A stretch of DNA of 64,000 nucleotides from Thalassia testudinum (lineage: Eukaryota > Streptophyta > Magnoliopsida > Alismatales > Hydrocharitaceae), in NCBI GenBank assembly GCA_037157565.1, contig JAZHRO010000003.1, forward strand, positions 69,256,501-69,320,500, given 5' to 3'. Below the pieces are notes generated by a model. It did not search any database and was not told where the DNA came from. It worked only from the letters and a program-made list of their open reading frames with translations. The translations under genes were made by a program, and so were the position numbers. How positions within the stretch are numbered: the stretch's first letter is position 1; each line of letters opens with the position of its first letter. Shown here piece by piece: positions 19,362 through 30,260 of this stretch.

Positions 19362-20826
19362 TGTAACAACCCGATTCCCGAATCCCTACGAGACACGAGA
19401 ATTGGACCGACTCGACTAATCCCAAGACCCAGTCGTCCAACGAGAAAGTAACCAAAAGAGCAGTAAAATAAACCACATTCAACATGTATATAACTAGCAG
19501 TAACAAAATACTGCAGTAAAGAAAAGAAATACTACAGTATACACCACCACAACAGTAGAGAATTAAACAGGTACATAACATGAAGCTTACAATAAAGAGA
19601 GTACAGGGAGTAACAGAAAACTACTCACTACAGCGGAAAGAAAAGTACAGAAGGTACTACAGGTAACACTACTAGGCTCTACTAGGCCCAGCACCCTCTG
19701 CAGCCGCTGACTTCAGCTGCTCAACACCTGGTCCTAAAAAGGTAACAAGGGTGACATGTCAGCGAAACGCTGAGTAGAGTGGCAACCAAAAGCTAAAAGA
19801 AGCAGTAGAGTGGACAGTAGCTGTTATATTTTTACTTTCTTCCTCCATATTTTTTTCATTTATTCCCTGTTGATTTATTTCTCAGATCCTTCTTTGATCT
19901 TGTATGTTCCTCGTGGGAACGATCTTGATTGTAGTCTTTTCCGAAAAGTAGAAGTAACACGTGGTGCTCTCCTGGCTGGGAGAGTCCCCCGTGGTGGTCC
20001 TACCCTCAGTCAACCACCCCAAGGTCACTGACAAATGTAACAGTGACTACGGCACGCACGAGTAGCTACCTTGCACTGGCACGCGGTCAGTCGTTTCCGT
20101 TAACGGGTGCGCCCAAAGCACAGCACAGAACCAGCATAGGGTAGAGCCCTCTCAGTAACAGGGGTCCAGCCCCTCCACAGTAACCAAACAGGGGTCTTGC
20201 CCCTCCACAGTCCGCGCACCCTCGCCTGACTACCCTGGTTTGCCCAGTGGGCCTAACAAGTCGGTGTAGGAAGGCTAGCAGAACCCCGGGGCCCGTGGGG
20301 TAGCTAGTGCTCTCCATACACTATTAGCTCTCCCCGGTACGGTGTACACGAGTGCCAAGAGTCGGTACAAAGTGGCCAGACCTAACCCCGGGTCCCTAGG
20401 GCAGCTGGCTCTCCTCTGCACTAAGAGGTAATAGGTGCTTCCCCTGGTACTACGTACCCAAGGGACAACCCACTTTCCCATTCACTTTTCCAACTCCATC
20501 CCATTTATTTCCAGGAGCTCTACTCCTAATTCCCCGTAGGGTTCATGCTCATGTTTCTCAGGCCAAGCCATACTAGGTTTCATCATTTCAGGTTGATTCG
20601 TATATAATATGTGTTCCAACATTCAACTTCTTTTTCTTTCCAATTTGTATACAAGCAACTCGTATTTAATTTTAACCAACAGAAATTACATGCAACAGTT
20701 ACTAGTAATAGTACTCTACATTCCACAGGCAGCTGTTATCCAATTTTAGGCAATTATCATTATGTTATCCACTTATCCAAGACTGCAATTCAGGCATTCA
20801 AGACATTTATTTCCATGTTCTATGTT

Positions 20827-21066
20827 CCTAGGATTAATGCCACGCCCTAGGATCTACCATTCGGTCTAGTTTTCAGGTCCTAGGATTCATGCCATAACCT
20901 AGGATCTACCATTCAGTCTAGTTTTCAGGTCCTAGGATTCATGCCATACCCTAGGATCTACCATTCAGTCTAGTCTTCAGGTCCTAGGATTCATGCCATA
21001 CCCTAGGATCTATTATTCAGTCTAGTTTTCCGGTCCTAGGATTCATGCCATACCCTAGGATCTATC
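20827..21066. repeat. 52-bp tandem repeat, about 4.6 units
   Basis: Units begin CCTAGGATT at 20827, 20879, 20931, 20983 and 21035, an exact 52-bp period. Each contains ATGCCATACCCTAGGATCTA and CATTCAGTCTAG. They lie within the solo LTR. Confidence 0.92.
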
Positions 21067-21354
21067 ATTTAATTCAGATATGCATTAATGTTTGTAATTA
21101 ACTAAGGGAAGCCACTCTACCCGCGAAATCGGGAGTATTGGGGGCGTGGTCGGCAATCCCTTGCGCCTGCGCAACCCAAAGAGCCGCAACGGAATGGGGT
21201 CCTAACAGAAGGATCAACACAAGGAGTTTCTCATAACAGTACACAATTACTGTAAATAGGTAGAGAAATAAATTTGGAAAGAACGCAACTCGAAACGCAG
21301 AAAACGGACTCCGAAGGGCCCTAAATGGGTCAAAAATGACGAATCTGTCCAAAA

Positions 21355-22262
21355 TCAGACGTTTGGAACCTCTTCCAGACGTCTTAAAAGGTTGATCATG
21401 TCGTACCTCAGTCTGCGTAGTCCTTCAGACGTCTAGAAGCCTACTAGATCGTCTGGCCCTAGTTTCCAGACGTTCGATTGACACCCCGGACGTCTGGAGG
21501 TCCTATTCGTCGTCTGGTACTGTGGCCAGACGTCTAATTCGTGTGGAATGGCGATCCCTCGCGCCCTCCCAAACCGAACCTGTGCACGCACACACCCACT
21601 CTCATCACAAAGAGGCGCAGAAGAATGCGGCAGACGGCTGCATGGCCGTACACACGTAAATGGAAGAAGGTAGGAAAATATAGTACCTGTCAGACGTCTG
21701 GACCATCCTCCAGACGTCTTCAGTGTCGCCTGGACGTAAATCCAGACGTCTAATTCTAGGAAATTTTCCCAAAATCAGGACCCAGTTCGCTCTCCGCCCG
21801 CGACGCACGGCCTCGCCGCGTCGCGTCTGCCTGCTGCCCGAGTTGCAGCAGCCCCTCCGCGACACCCCACGCCCGCTGTTCCTCCACCGGCTGGCTCTAG
21901 CTGCCCCGACAAGCTCGCACCCTCGTGGTCGAGCTTCTTCCTTCCTCTCGCAACTCTCCTCCTTCCCGCACGTTCACTGCGGCCGCAGTCGCTCACTCGC
22001 TTGCTCGCGCTCTCGCTGGTAGGGAGGAGAAGAGGAAAGCGGATGGAGTGAGGGTGAGGGAGAGGGGAGTGTTTTATAAGGCAGCCGCAGGGAGAGAGAG
22101 AGAGGGAAAAGCAGCACTTGTAGGGAGAGAAAGTGAAGACGAAGGTGGCAGGTTCAGTCTACATGCGCAGGCACGTAGACGCAAACCCGTACGCCGAAAA
22201 AATTTATTACTAGACATTTGGGAGGGGTTCCAGACGTCTGGGCCACTTCCCAGACGTCTTAA
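21355..22262. promoter_or_regulatory. CAGACGTCTG palindrome clusters in the solo LTR
   Basis: Three clusters (21355-21540, 21688-21752, 22230-22262) of CAGACGTCTGG, CAGACGTCTAA and CAGACGTCTTAA variants. The same variants occur in the LTRs of the tandem array (28980-29525 and its copies). Confidence 0.7.
22075..22080 (+). promoter_or_regulatory. TATA-like box of the solo LTR
   Basis: TTTATAAGG about 215 bases before the LTR end, after a GA-rich run. Position would suit an LTR promoter read on the plus strand. Confidence 0.4.
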
Positions 22263-22427
22263 ACTGCGTCTGATGCCCACGTTCATAACAACCCTGGTAT
22301 TTCCAGATATATGGAAATATTACAATTTACTCCTCTTTTAGTAAGCATGGGTAATTTACAAGAAAGCCCTCATGAATTTTCATAAAGACAAACAAAGTTT
22401 ATATCAAACAAAATGTTAGATTAGAAT

Positions 22428-23838
22428 CTATTTTATTGCACAAAGTCCTAATTTTCTCCTTATAAAGCAGAATCTCTCTACTGCAAGAGGTTTTGTAAAG
22501 ATGTCTACCAATTGGTTTTGAGTGTCAATGAATTCTAATTGAATAGAACCTTGAAGAACATTATCTTTGAGGAAATGATGTCTAATGTCTATATGTTTGG
22601 TACGTGAATGATGTACTGGATTTTTGGATAGATTTATTGCACTTGTATTATCACATAATATCTTGGATTGTGCAAAAATCAATCCAAAGTCAGACAAAGT
22701 CTGTCTCATCCAAATGACATGAGAGCAAGTAAGTGAAGCTGCAATATACTCTACTTCAGTCGAAGAAAGTGAAACACAAGTCTGCTTCTTAGAGAACCAT
22801 GAGACTAGAGATTCTCCAATAAAATGACATGTGCCGCTTGTGCTCTTTCGGTCTGTCCAACTCCCTACATAGTCTTCATCACTATAAGATAATAGATCTA
22901 AGGATTGTGCTTTAGGATAGAAAAGACCAAGGTCTTTTGTGCTGTTTAGGTATCTAAATATTCTTTTTATTGCATTAAAATGAGATTCCTTGGGTTCAGA
23001 CTGGAATCTCGCACATAAACATGTAGCAAAAGGAATATCGGATCTAGAAGCTGTGAGATATAGTAGTGAACCTATCATTCCCAAATATTTCTTTTCATCT
23101 ACCCTCTTGCCGGATAAATCTTCACCAAGAGAAGTAGATAGAGCAATAGGAGTCTCTTTGCCATTTACATTTTCAAAGTCAAATTTCTTGAGAATTTCAA
23201 GAACATATTTTGTTTGACTAATGTAAATTTCTATGTCTAATTGTTTTTGGAGTCCTAAAAAGAATCTAAGTTCACCCCTCATACTCATTTCAAACTCAGT
23301 CTTCATAGTCTCACAGAAATGTTGACACAGGGACTCCTTATTTGATCCAAATATAATATTGTTGACATATATTTGAACCAATAAGATGTCATTACCTTCT
23401 TTTACAAAAAGAGTTGAATCAACAACTCCAATTCTAAAACCTTGCTGAAGAATAAAGGTCTTGAGCCTATCATACCAGGCCCTGGACGCTTGTTTAAGTC
23501 CATATAATGCCTTGTTGAGCTTGTATACATGCTCTGGGTGTGCTGGGTCCTTAAATCTGGGAGGCTGATGAACATAAACTTCTTCCTTAATATAACCATT
23601 AAGAAAAGCACTCTTGACATCCATTTGATATAGCTTGAAGTCCTTTGCACTTGCAAAGGCAAGTAGCATCCGTATGGACTCCAAGCGAGCAACAGGAGCA
23701 TATGTCTCATCAAAGTCAATACCCTCCTGTTGGTTATAGCCTTGAGCTACAAGTCTGGCTTTATTCCTGATCACTGAACCAGATTCATCCAATTTATTTC
23801 AGAACACCCACTTGGTTCCAATGATGGAATTACCCTCA
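22428..23838 (-). pseudogene. Copia-2 reverse transcriptase and RNase H, active site changed
   Basis: A 454-codon frame covers RT ([52 protein letters not shown]) and RNase H ([48 protein letters not shown]). The catalytic motif reads IYVNNIIFG in place of the YVDD pair found in Copia-1, so both catalytic Asp are Asn and the enzyme would be inactive. A TGA just upstream (WVF-stop-NKLDE) cuts the frame from the rest of pol. It ends 137 bases from the solo-LTR insertion. Confidence 0.9.
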
Positions 23839-24235
23839 GGAGCAGCTACCAGTTCCATACATTGTTCCTAGTAAATTGGAGTAGCTCCTCCTGCATAGCT
23901 ACAACCCATGATTCATCCTTTAATGCCTCATCAACTTTCCTGGGTTCAAGTTGTGAAACAAAAGCATTAAGGACAAAATCAGCTCTAAGGTGAGATCGGG
24001 TTTCTACACCTTGTTCAATATCACCAATAATCTATTCTTGAGGGTGATCCTTATGGTGTACCCATTCTTTTGGAAGATCATGTACATTTCATGAATCTTC
24101 TATTTTTGATACATCAATGAAGGGGGTATCTTCATCACCAGAATCTAAATGATTTGGTTCTGGTTCACCTAAGTTTGTTTCATCAAATGAAACATGCAGG
24201 GATTCTTCAATGACAAAAGTCCCTTTATTAAAGAC

Positions 24236-25186
24236 TCAATAAGCTTTGCTTCTTGTTGAATAGCCAATAAAAATGCCTTCATCACCTTTAGCATCAAACT
24301 TATCGAGTCGGTCATGGGTGTTTAATAAATAACATCGACTTCCAAACACCCTAAAATATGATATCCTAGGAGACTTCTCATAATAAAGCTCATATGGAGT
24401 TTTCTTAATAATAGGCCTTAAAAGTGTTCTATTTAGAACATAACATGCCGTATTAATGGCTTCTAGACAGAAATATTTTTGAAGCCCAGACTCCAAGAGC
24501 AATGTTCGGGCACATTATTGTAGAGTGTGATTCTTGCTCTCTACAACACCATTTTGAGATGGAGCCCGAGGAAATGAAAATTCATGGGTTATGCCAGAAT
24601 TGACACAAAAACTTGAAAAGTATTCATTTTCAAATTCATTCCCATGATCAGTCCTAAGTCTAAGAATAGAGGATGATTTTTCCTTTTGAAGTCTTCGAGT
24701 AAGACTTAGGAAAGAATCAAATGAGTCATCCTTATGTTTCAAGAGGATGAGCCAAGTGAACCTAGAGAAGTCATCAACAATTACTAGGCAAAATTTTGAT
24801 CCATTAAGACTCTCAAATCGTGTTGCTCCAAATAGATCAAGGTGTAACAACTCTAAAGGTCGTGTTGTTGAAACTAAGTCTTTAGGTTTAAAAGAGGCTT
24901 TGTACATTTTTCTGAGTTCACACGACTTGCACAAAACATCCTTCTTATAAGTTAGTTTAGGTAGGCCCCTTACTAACTCATTTTTGGCTAACCTATTAAG
25001 ATGTTTGTGATTAATGTGACCTAGCCTACGGTGCCAAAGATCTACTTCAATATGGGAGGCAAGTAGACATTTTACATACTTCTCTTTTGAAAAATGAAGA
25101 GCATAAATATTTTCATATCTAAAGCCTTCAATTAAAATCGTATTTGTTCCTTCTTTTAATATTTTAAATCCAACTTTAGTGAACAA
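24236..25186 (-). pseudogene. Copia-2 GAG-pre-integrase and integrase
   Basis: HHCC zinc site: LWHRRLGHINHKHL with CKSCELRKM. The core has the three catalytic acids: LHLDLFG (D), RTDHGNEF (D) and the E of NGVVESKNHT. A stop lies at about 24512 after NHTLQ and the frame resumes with LLLESGLQKYF and the downstream GIFIGYSTRSKAY block. Between 23839 and 24235 the linker toward RT (SFDETNLGEPEPNHLDSGDE) is degraded with a frame change. Enzyme would join element cDNA to host DNA. Confidence 0.88.
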
Positions 25187-25189
25187 AAC

Positions 25190-25445
25190 GTCACATCCAT
25201 TATCACATATTTTACTAACACTAAGTAGGTTATGTTTTAAGTTTTCTACTAAAGGAACATTACGTACCTACTTAGAAGAGTTTCCTATTGTACCTTCACC
25301 AATAATGCGACAATGTTTGTTGTCGCCCAACTTGACGTGTCCTCTATCTTCGATTTTGGTCCATTTGATAAAGAGGTTGGAGTGTCCCGTCATGTGCTTG
25401 GAACACCCACTGTCTATGATCAATTTGTCCTTTTTTACCTGCAAG
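25190..25445 (-). pseudogene. Copia-2 protease region
   Basis: The aspartic protease signature LIIDSGCSKHMTGHSNLF is visible, followed by KWTKIEDRGHVKLGDNK and LKHNLLSVSKICDNGCDV. It is in a frame shifted by +1 from gag at GCAGGTAAAAAAGG, the same offset as in Copia-3. One stop lies after GTIGNSSK. Confidence 0.78.
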
Positions 25446-26966
25446 ATAATTTATTAAATCTATTTTAGGTACCCATTTTCTTTTGGGTCCTTGATGGTTA
25501 GTACCTTTCAAATCCTTAGGTTTATAGATCACTTTAGTGTTAGATCTATAATTCTTAGGATTCTTGACCTTTTGATAAATCCATGCATGTCTATATGCAT
25601 GTGATTTATTTTGTGTGTTCTTATTATTGAACTTAGCTTTTAAATTATTACAAAATTCCGTATTCAGCCTAGTTGTTGTTTTTAAATTATTCAAAGTATC
25701 CTCAAAGTGTTCATAAGTATCTTTTAATTCTACTATTTTTGCATGTAATTGATTGTTAGTTTCTTTGGACATATCTAATTCTATTTCCAAACACGATTTC
25801 TCTATTTCTAGAGTTCTATAACTATCATGCAAAACCTTATTTTCCTTTTTAATCATCCTAGCCTTATTATATAAATCTTCATATGCTTGTACTAATTCAT
25901 TAAAGGTGACTTCAGAATCTACCTCATTTTCCGAGTTGTCGTCGTTTGCCATTAAGCAAAGATGTGCAACTTCTATTTCTTCAGATTCTTCGGAAGACGA
26001 TTCCATTCGGAATCACTATCATCCCAGGTTGCCTTGTATGCCTTTCTTGAAATCTTCTTTTTCTTTCGATCAAGTTCTTTGTCCTTTTCTTCCATCTTTT
26101 TGATCATTGGACAATCTTTTCATACGTGCCCCATCTTCTTGCACTCAAAACAAATAGTGTCATATGAAAATTTATTGACTTTCTTACCTTATTTTCTGAT
26201 GAATCTTCTGAATCTTCTCGTTAGAAGAGAAAGCTCTTCTTCTTCGTCGGAATTTGAGTCATCAAAGTCCGATACCTCCTTTAAAGCTTTGAAAGCAAGG
26301 TCCTTTTTCTTGCTTATAGATTTTTCTTCATTCTTCTTCATATTTTCCAACTGGAATTCATATGCCATGAAACTTCCAATTAACTCATCTAAGGAGAGAG
26401 TAGAAAGATCTTTTGCCTCTTGAATGGCTGTGGTCTTTGGAGACCAATCGCTTGTAAAGGATCTTAAGAATTTCCTTACAAGTTGTTCCTCCTTCAGCTT
26501 GACTCCAAGATTCTTCATTGGATTCACGATCTCTCCAAATCTTGTGTACATCCCTTTGATTGTTTCACCTTTCTGCATCCTAAAACACTCAGGTTTCTAT
26601 TAGAATAGTAATATGTGTTTATTTAACTTTACTCATACCTTCAAAGGTGACTTGTAATGTGTTCCAAATCTCGTACGCGGACTCGCATGCGGAGATACAG
26701 TTAAATTCTTCCCTTGATAACGCACAATAGAGTGCATTCATCGCTTTCGCATTTCCAGCGATCCTTTTCTTTTGTTCCACCGTCCATGCCACTCCTTCTT
26801 GTGGCTTTGGATCCATGTACTTCTCTTGGATAAACATCCATGAGTCCTCATCCATGGCCTTGAGGAAGATTTGCATCCTCCTCTTCCAGTATCCATAGTC
26901 TATCCCATTAAAGTAGGGAGGATGTGTGGATGACTGTCCTTCAGTGCACTTTACTGGAGATGCCAT
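25446..26966 (-). pseudogene. Copia-2 gag
   Basis: Starts MASPVKCTEGQSSTHPPYF at 26966. N-terminal Copia gag domain (YGYWKRRMQIFLKAMDEDSW, CISACESAYEIWNTLQV), then KEEQLVRKFLRSFTSDWSPK, an acidic linker (FDDSNSDEEEELSLL), a zinc knuckle CFECKKMGHV.KDC (CX2CX4HX4C, broken by a stop), and a long coiled-coil region (about 26000-25640, repeated Leu/Glu/Lys). It ends at INYLAG. At least three stops and two frame changes. Gag packages the RNA in cytoplasmic particles. The long coiled-coil tail is a Sirevirus trait, as I recall. Confidence 0.88.
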
Positions 26967-27000
26967 TGCGAAAGAGAATTGTCACTTCTTCTCGCAACCC

Positions 27001-27014
27001 GCTCTGATACCACC
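27001..27014 (-). other. Primer-binding site, initiator-Met type (Copia-2)
   Basis: GGTGGTATCAGAGC on the minus strand directly after the LTR. Confidence 0.88.
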
Positions 27015-28218
27015 TGTAGGATTTGTAAATCACAAGCACACTAGAAGGGGGGATGAATAGTGTGGGAAATAAAAATTGCAAGATAAAATAAACCACAAAA
27101 ACAAAGGCACAAGATATATAGTGGTTCCCCTCACTTGGGTACTCCACTACCTAAATCTCCTGACTTAGGATTTTTAACCTGATTCCCTCAACTCAGAGGG
27201 AATCAATTTACTAATATTAGAGGTAATTAACGGGTTACCTCAACCCAATTACAAGATATGAAAAAAAGATAAAGATACAGGTGTAAGCAAAATGTAAATA
27301 GAAGCTTACAACTATTTCCTAAGTCTCCAACAAGAGTATATCTTATAACAAGTATAACCAAATCTAACAAGAAAAACTAAGGCATAAAACAAATGATTGA
27401 ATACAGAATAATACGATCACCTTTGATGATTTGTTGCAAATGGTGAAAGGCCTTGAAAGATATGCAACAAAACAAACTCTTTTTCAGCTTGAAAATTGAG
27501 AATTGAAGGTGTAGGAAAGAGTATGATTCTTTTTAGAGATATGTGTAAAACAACACTCAAAGAGTGCTTATATAGGCCACTAATCATCTCTCCCACAAAT
27601 TCTAGCCGTTAGGGGTATTTTAGGAACATTAGAAATATGATTAATTACAAACTAGCCATTCAGATTGGTCACAACGGTTAGTTAGTACCGGTACTGACTA
27701 CATAGAGTCAGCACAGCCAAATCACTGGGTACTGGTACTCACTGTGAGTATCGGTACTTGTGACGCACAATCTTGGGTCTTGTGACCTACATGTATCGGT
27801 ACTCATGATGAGTACTGGTACTTGTAAAATCCAGGCAAAAACCCAGTTCACAAACTGTGACCACTTGATACCGGTGCTCATGATGAGTACCAGTACTTGA
27901 TGTTCACAGTTTGGAACTTAGGTCCAAACCTGTGCTGAGCAAGTACCAACGATCATTAGTGTAAATCAATTAGAGAAATCCAATCTACTCTAGGCGACTT
28001 TGTTTTGAAAGAGTTGATTTTGAGTTAAGAACCGAGTAAATGAATGATATTCTGAATCCTAGTTATATCTACTTTGATTTTAACACCTAGATTATATTTT
28101 ACTTGTTTGGAGACATACAAAAATTCTAAGATACAATAAAAGCTAAAGTCTTCAAAATTTCTTCCTTCATGTGCAATCTTTTTGCTTGCATCCACAGATT
28201 CTTTTGACCTGTAATTAC
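27015..28218 (-). repeat. 5' LTR of Copia-2, main part
   Basis: Starts TGTAGGATTTG; interrupted after GTAATTAC by the tandem array and resumes at 41323. TATA box TATATAAG at 27567-27574 (minus). Palindrome array at 27680-27900, one unit shorter than in the 3' LTR. Confidence 0.9.
28214..28218. repeat. TSD of the tandem array, left copy (ATTAC)
   Basis: ATTAC before TGTAGTTTC; repeated at 41318-41322 after CACCAACA. The uninterrupted site GTAATTACTTCATAAAC exists in the 3' LTR of Copia-2. Confidence 0.92.
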
Positions 28219-28861
28219 TGTAGTTTCTCCCTTCGAAGAGGGGTGACGAAATAAATGCGGAAATAAAATATAAAGCAATCTCACCAAATATACAATCACA
28301 CAAGTACACAAGAATTTTTAGGTGGAAACCCAAACCGGGTGAAAACCACCACCTAACCCTCTCTAGTTAGGATTTTCCGATCAACCTAGTTGATCAAATC
28401 CACTAACCGAATCACTTTAAAACGAGGGTGATTCAACCTCAGTACAACCACGCTACAAGTACGAGGGTAGCGTTCCTCAACCCCTTCTCTCCACGAGAAG
28501 GATTTTGTCCCACGAAGGAGACGGGAATTCGCAAAGCGAATACCCAACCAAAAGACAAAGATAAAATAAAACAAGTAATCCTATAGAGCCAACAAAGGAA
28601 TTTAAACCTAGCTTCTATAGGAAATAGGAAACTCCCCTTTGTAAGGAGTGCATCGAGTTGATGACGCGGTGCGTGTGCCACGCGACGGCGCAATGTCGCT
28701 CTCGTGAACAACGGCGGGAGAGCGAGTGCGCAAAGGTAATTTAGCTCTCTAGGTGATGGAACTTAAGCTTGGAGAGCAAGATCTTTTCTTGGACATCAAA
28801 GGGTAGAAAGTATGTTGCTTAGGTGTATCCAAGTGTGTATTGGTGTGTCAAAGGCTCCCCT

Positions 28862-28870
28862 CTATTTATA
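28862..28870 (-). promoter_or_regulatory. TATA box, LTR1 of the array
   Basis: TATAAATAG on the minus strand within CCTCTATAAATAGAGGGG. Identical boxes are at 32677-32685, 36472-36480 and 40267-40275. Confidence 0.7.
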
Positions 28871-28979
28871 GAGGCCTTAGGAAGGCTTTGGAAGGCTTAG
28901 GAAAGGTTCTATAGCCGTTGGGTGCAAAGCCCAAGAGAATCAGGCCAAAATCAGGACAATGATTGCGCTTGACAGGGTA

Positions 28980-29525
28980 ATCAGACGTCTAACTCTGGCA
29001 TCAGACGTCTGGAAGGCCACTTTAAGGCGTCTGATTTCAAGGTCAGACGTCTGATTCTATGCAGGTTTCCTCCTGACTTGAATCAGATCTAAACAGGATT
29101 TTTGTTCAAGTTGATCAGATGACATACAGGACGTCTGGCACTATTCCCGGACGTCTGGAAACCTACTTTTATTGTGGGAATTGATTTTCCAAACGTTGCA
29201 ACGGCTAGAAAATCTCTGAGAAGAGATTTTGGGTCAGTCGAGGCAAAACGGTCATTTATCAGACGTCTGGAAAGGCCTAAGGATGTCTGATAAGGCTCTA
29301 ACGGTCATAATCTTGAGTGCCTGCTAAGCTAGCCAACGGTCCACTATCTGGACGTCTGGCAAGTCCATCAAACGTCTTCTAAGACGTCTGGACTAAGGTC
29401 TGGACATCTGATTTCATCAGACAGAATACTAACTCCAGCCTAATAGTTATCAGACATCTGAAACAACAGTCAGACGTCTTAAAATACTTTATCAGACGTC
29501 TGATTGTGGAATTAGATGTCTGGAA
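28980..29525. promoter_or_regulatory. CAGACGTCTG palindrome array, LTR1
   Basis: About 17 full or decayed copies of the 10-bp palindrome CAGACGTCTG in 545 bases, upstream of the TATA box in the direction of transcription. Spacing is irregular. Decayed copies mostly read ACATCT or ATGTCT in place of ACGTCT. Homologous arrays: 32795-33320, 36590-37115, 40385-40910. Confidence 0.8.
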
Positions 29526-29932
29526 ATGTTGTTTGAGCCCTATATTGGTTTTCTAAGTATTCTACAGAAAACCTAAGTATCCTAGGGTTGTGCTGGTGTT
29601 CCTAGGACTACTGTTAGGGTACTTTGAGGCACTTTAACATAATATTCTAAGGAAAATAAAAAGAACAAGAAAATAAAGACAAGAGATACAAGAAAGGATT
29701 AAAAAGAATCTATCCTATTCTTCTTGTCTTCTATCTTCAATCTGTCGCTCCACGTGAACCTCCTCTGTTTTCCGTCAAGCTCCTCCAATCCGTCCTGGAT
29801 GCGAGCTCGAACTCCGTTTAAGCACGTCTACATTTGCAATTGAGCTGAAATCTAGGACTCAAATTGCAAATGTTAAATAACACGTGTTTTGTTATCATCA
29901 AAATAAATGATCGTGGTGCTCTAGCACCAACA

Positions 29933-30220
29933 ATCTCCCCCTTTTTGATGATGACAAAATCATAAATAATAATGCAGAAAAAACCTCCCCCTTTTTGACA
30001 TTATCAAAAAGGTTTAATTGGTTTTACATTTCCTATAACTCCCCCTTAAAACATGCTCTTCTATGAGTTTCTTTTGACAAAGGTAATGTCCTCCCCTTTT
30101 TTTTTTATAACAACAAGATAGCTATTATTTTTCTCCCCCTTTCTAAAGGAAATTTAGCTACCTTATATCTCCCCCTTAAAAATTGACAATTAGCTCATCA
30201 TTTTTTAACTCCCCCTATCT
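29933..30220 (-). other. Multiple polypurine runs, internal region 1
   Basis: Seven pyrimidine runs of CTCCCCCTT type on the plus strand (polypurine on the element strand) in about 290 bases, the first abutting LTR1 (ATCTCCCCCTTTTTGATG). Repeated at 33728-34015 and 37523-37810. The first is the likely primer for plus-strand DNA. Confidence 0.75.
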
Positions 30221-30260
30221 AAATGCTTATAAAAAGATAGGGTTAAGAATGTTACCTCAC

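Larger units (their letters stand above)
19362..22290 (+). mobile_element. Solo LTR, 2.9 kb, probable Ty3/Gypsy family
   Basis: The insert begins TGTAACAACCCG and ends TTCATAACA, with 5-bp flanks ATCCT/ACCCT, and interrupts Copia-2 between pol and ORF3. It has no primer site, internal ORF or second LTR, so a solo LTR left by LTR-LTR recombination is the simplest reading. The TGTAACAACCCG start is typical of some chromovirus (Tekay/Del-like) LTRs, from memory. It contains 52-bp tandem repeats, CAGACGTCTG palindromes and a GC-rich stretch (21780-22060). Its strand is set by a TATA-like TTTATAAGG near the right end and is uncertain. Confidence 0.7.
28219..29932 (-). repeat. LTR1 of the gag-only array (1,714 bp)
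   Basis: TGTAGTTTC..CACCAACA. The most distinct LTR on its left 1.27 kb: many substitutions and 20 extra bases near 29506-29525 compared with LTR2-4. Its right 0.3 kb agrees with LTR2 and LTR3. It is the 3' LTR of the ancestral insertion. TATA box TATAAATAG at 28862-28870 on the minus strand. CAGACGTCTG array at 28980-29525. Confidence 0.92.

Noticed and set aside
20827..21066. Regular direct repeats that could suggest a CRISPR array
   Set aside because: The unit is a contiguous 52-bp tandem repeat with no unique spacers, in a plant LTR.
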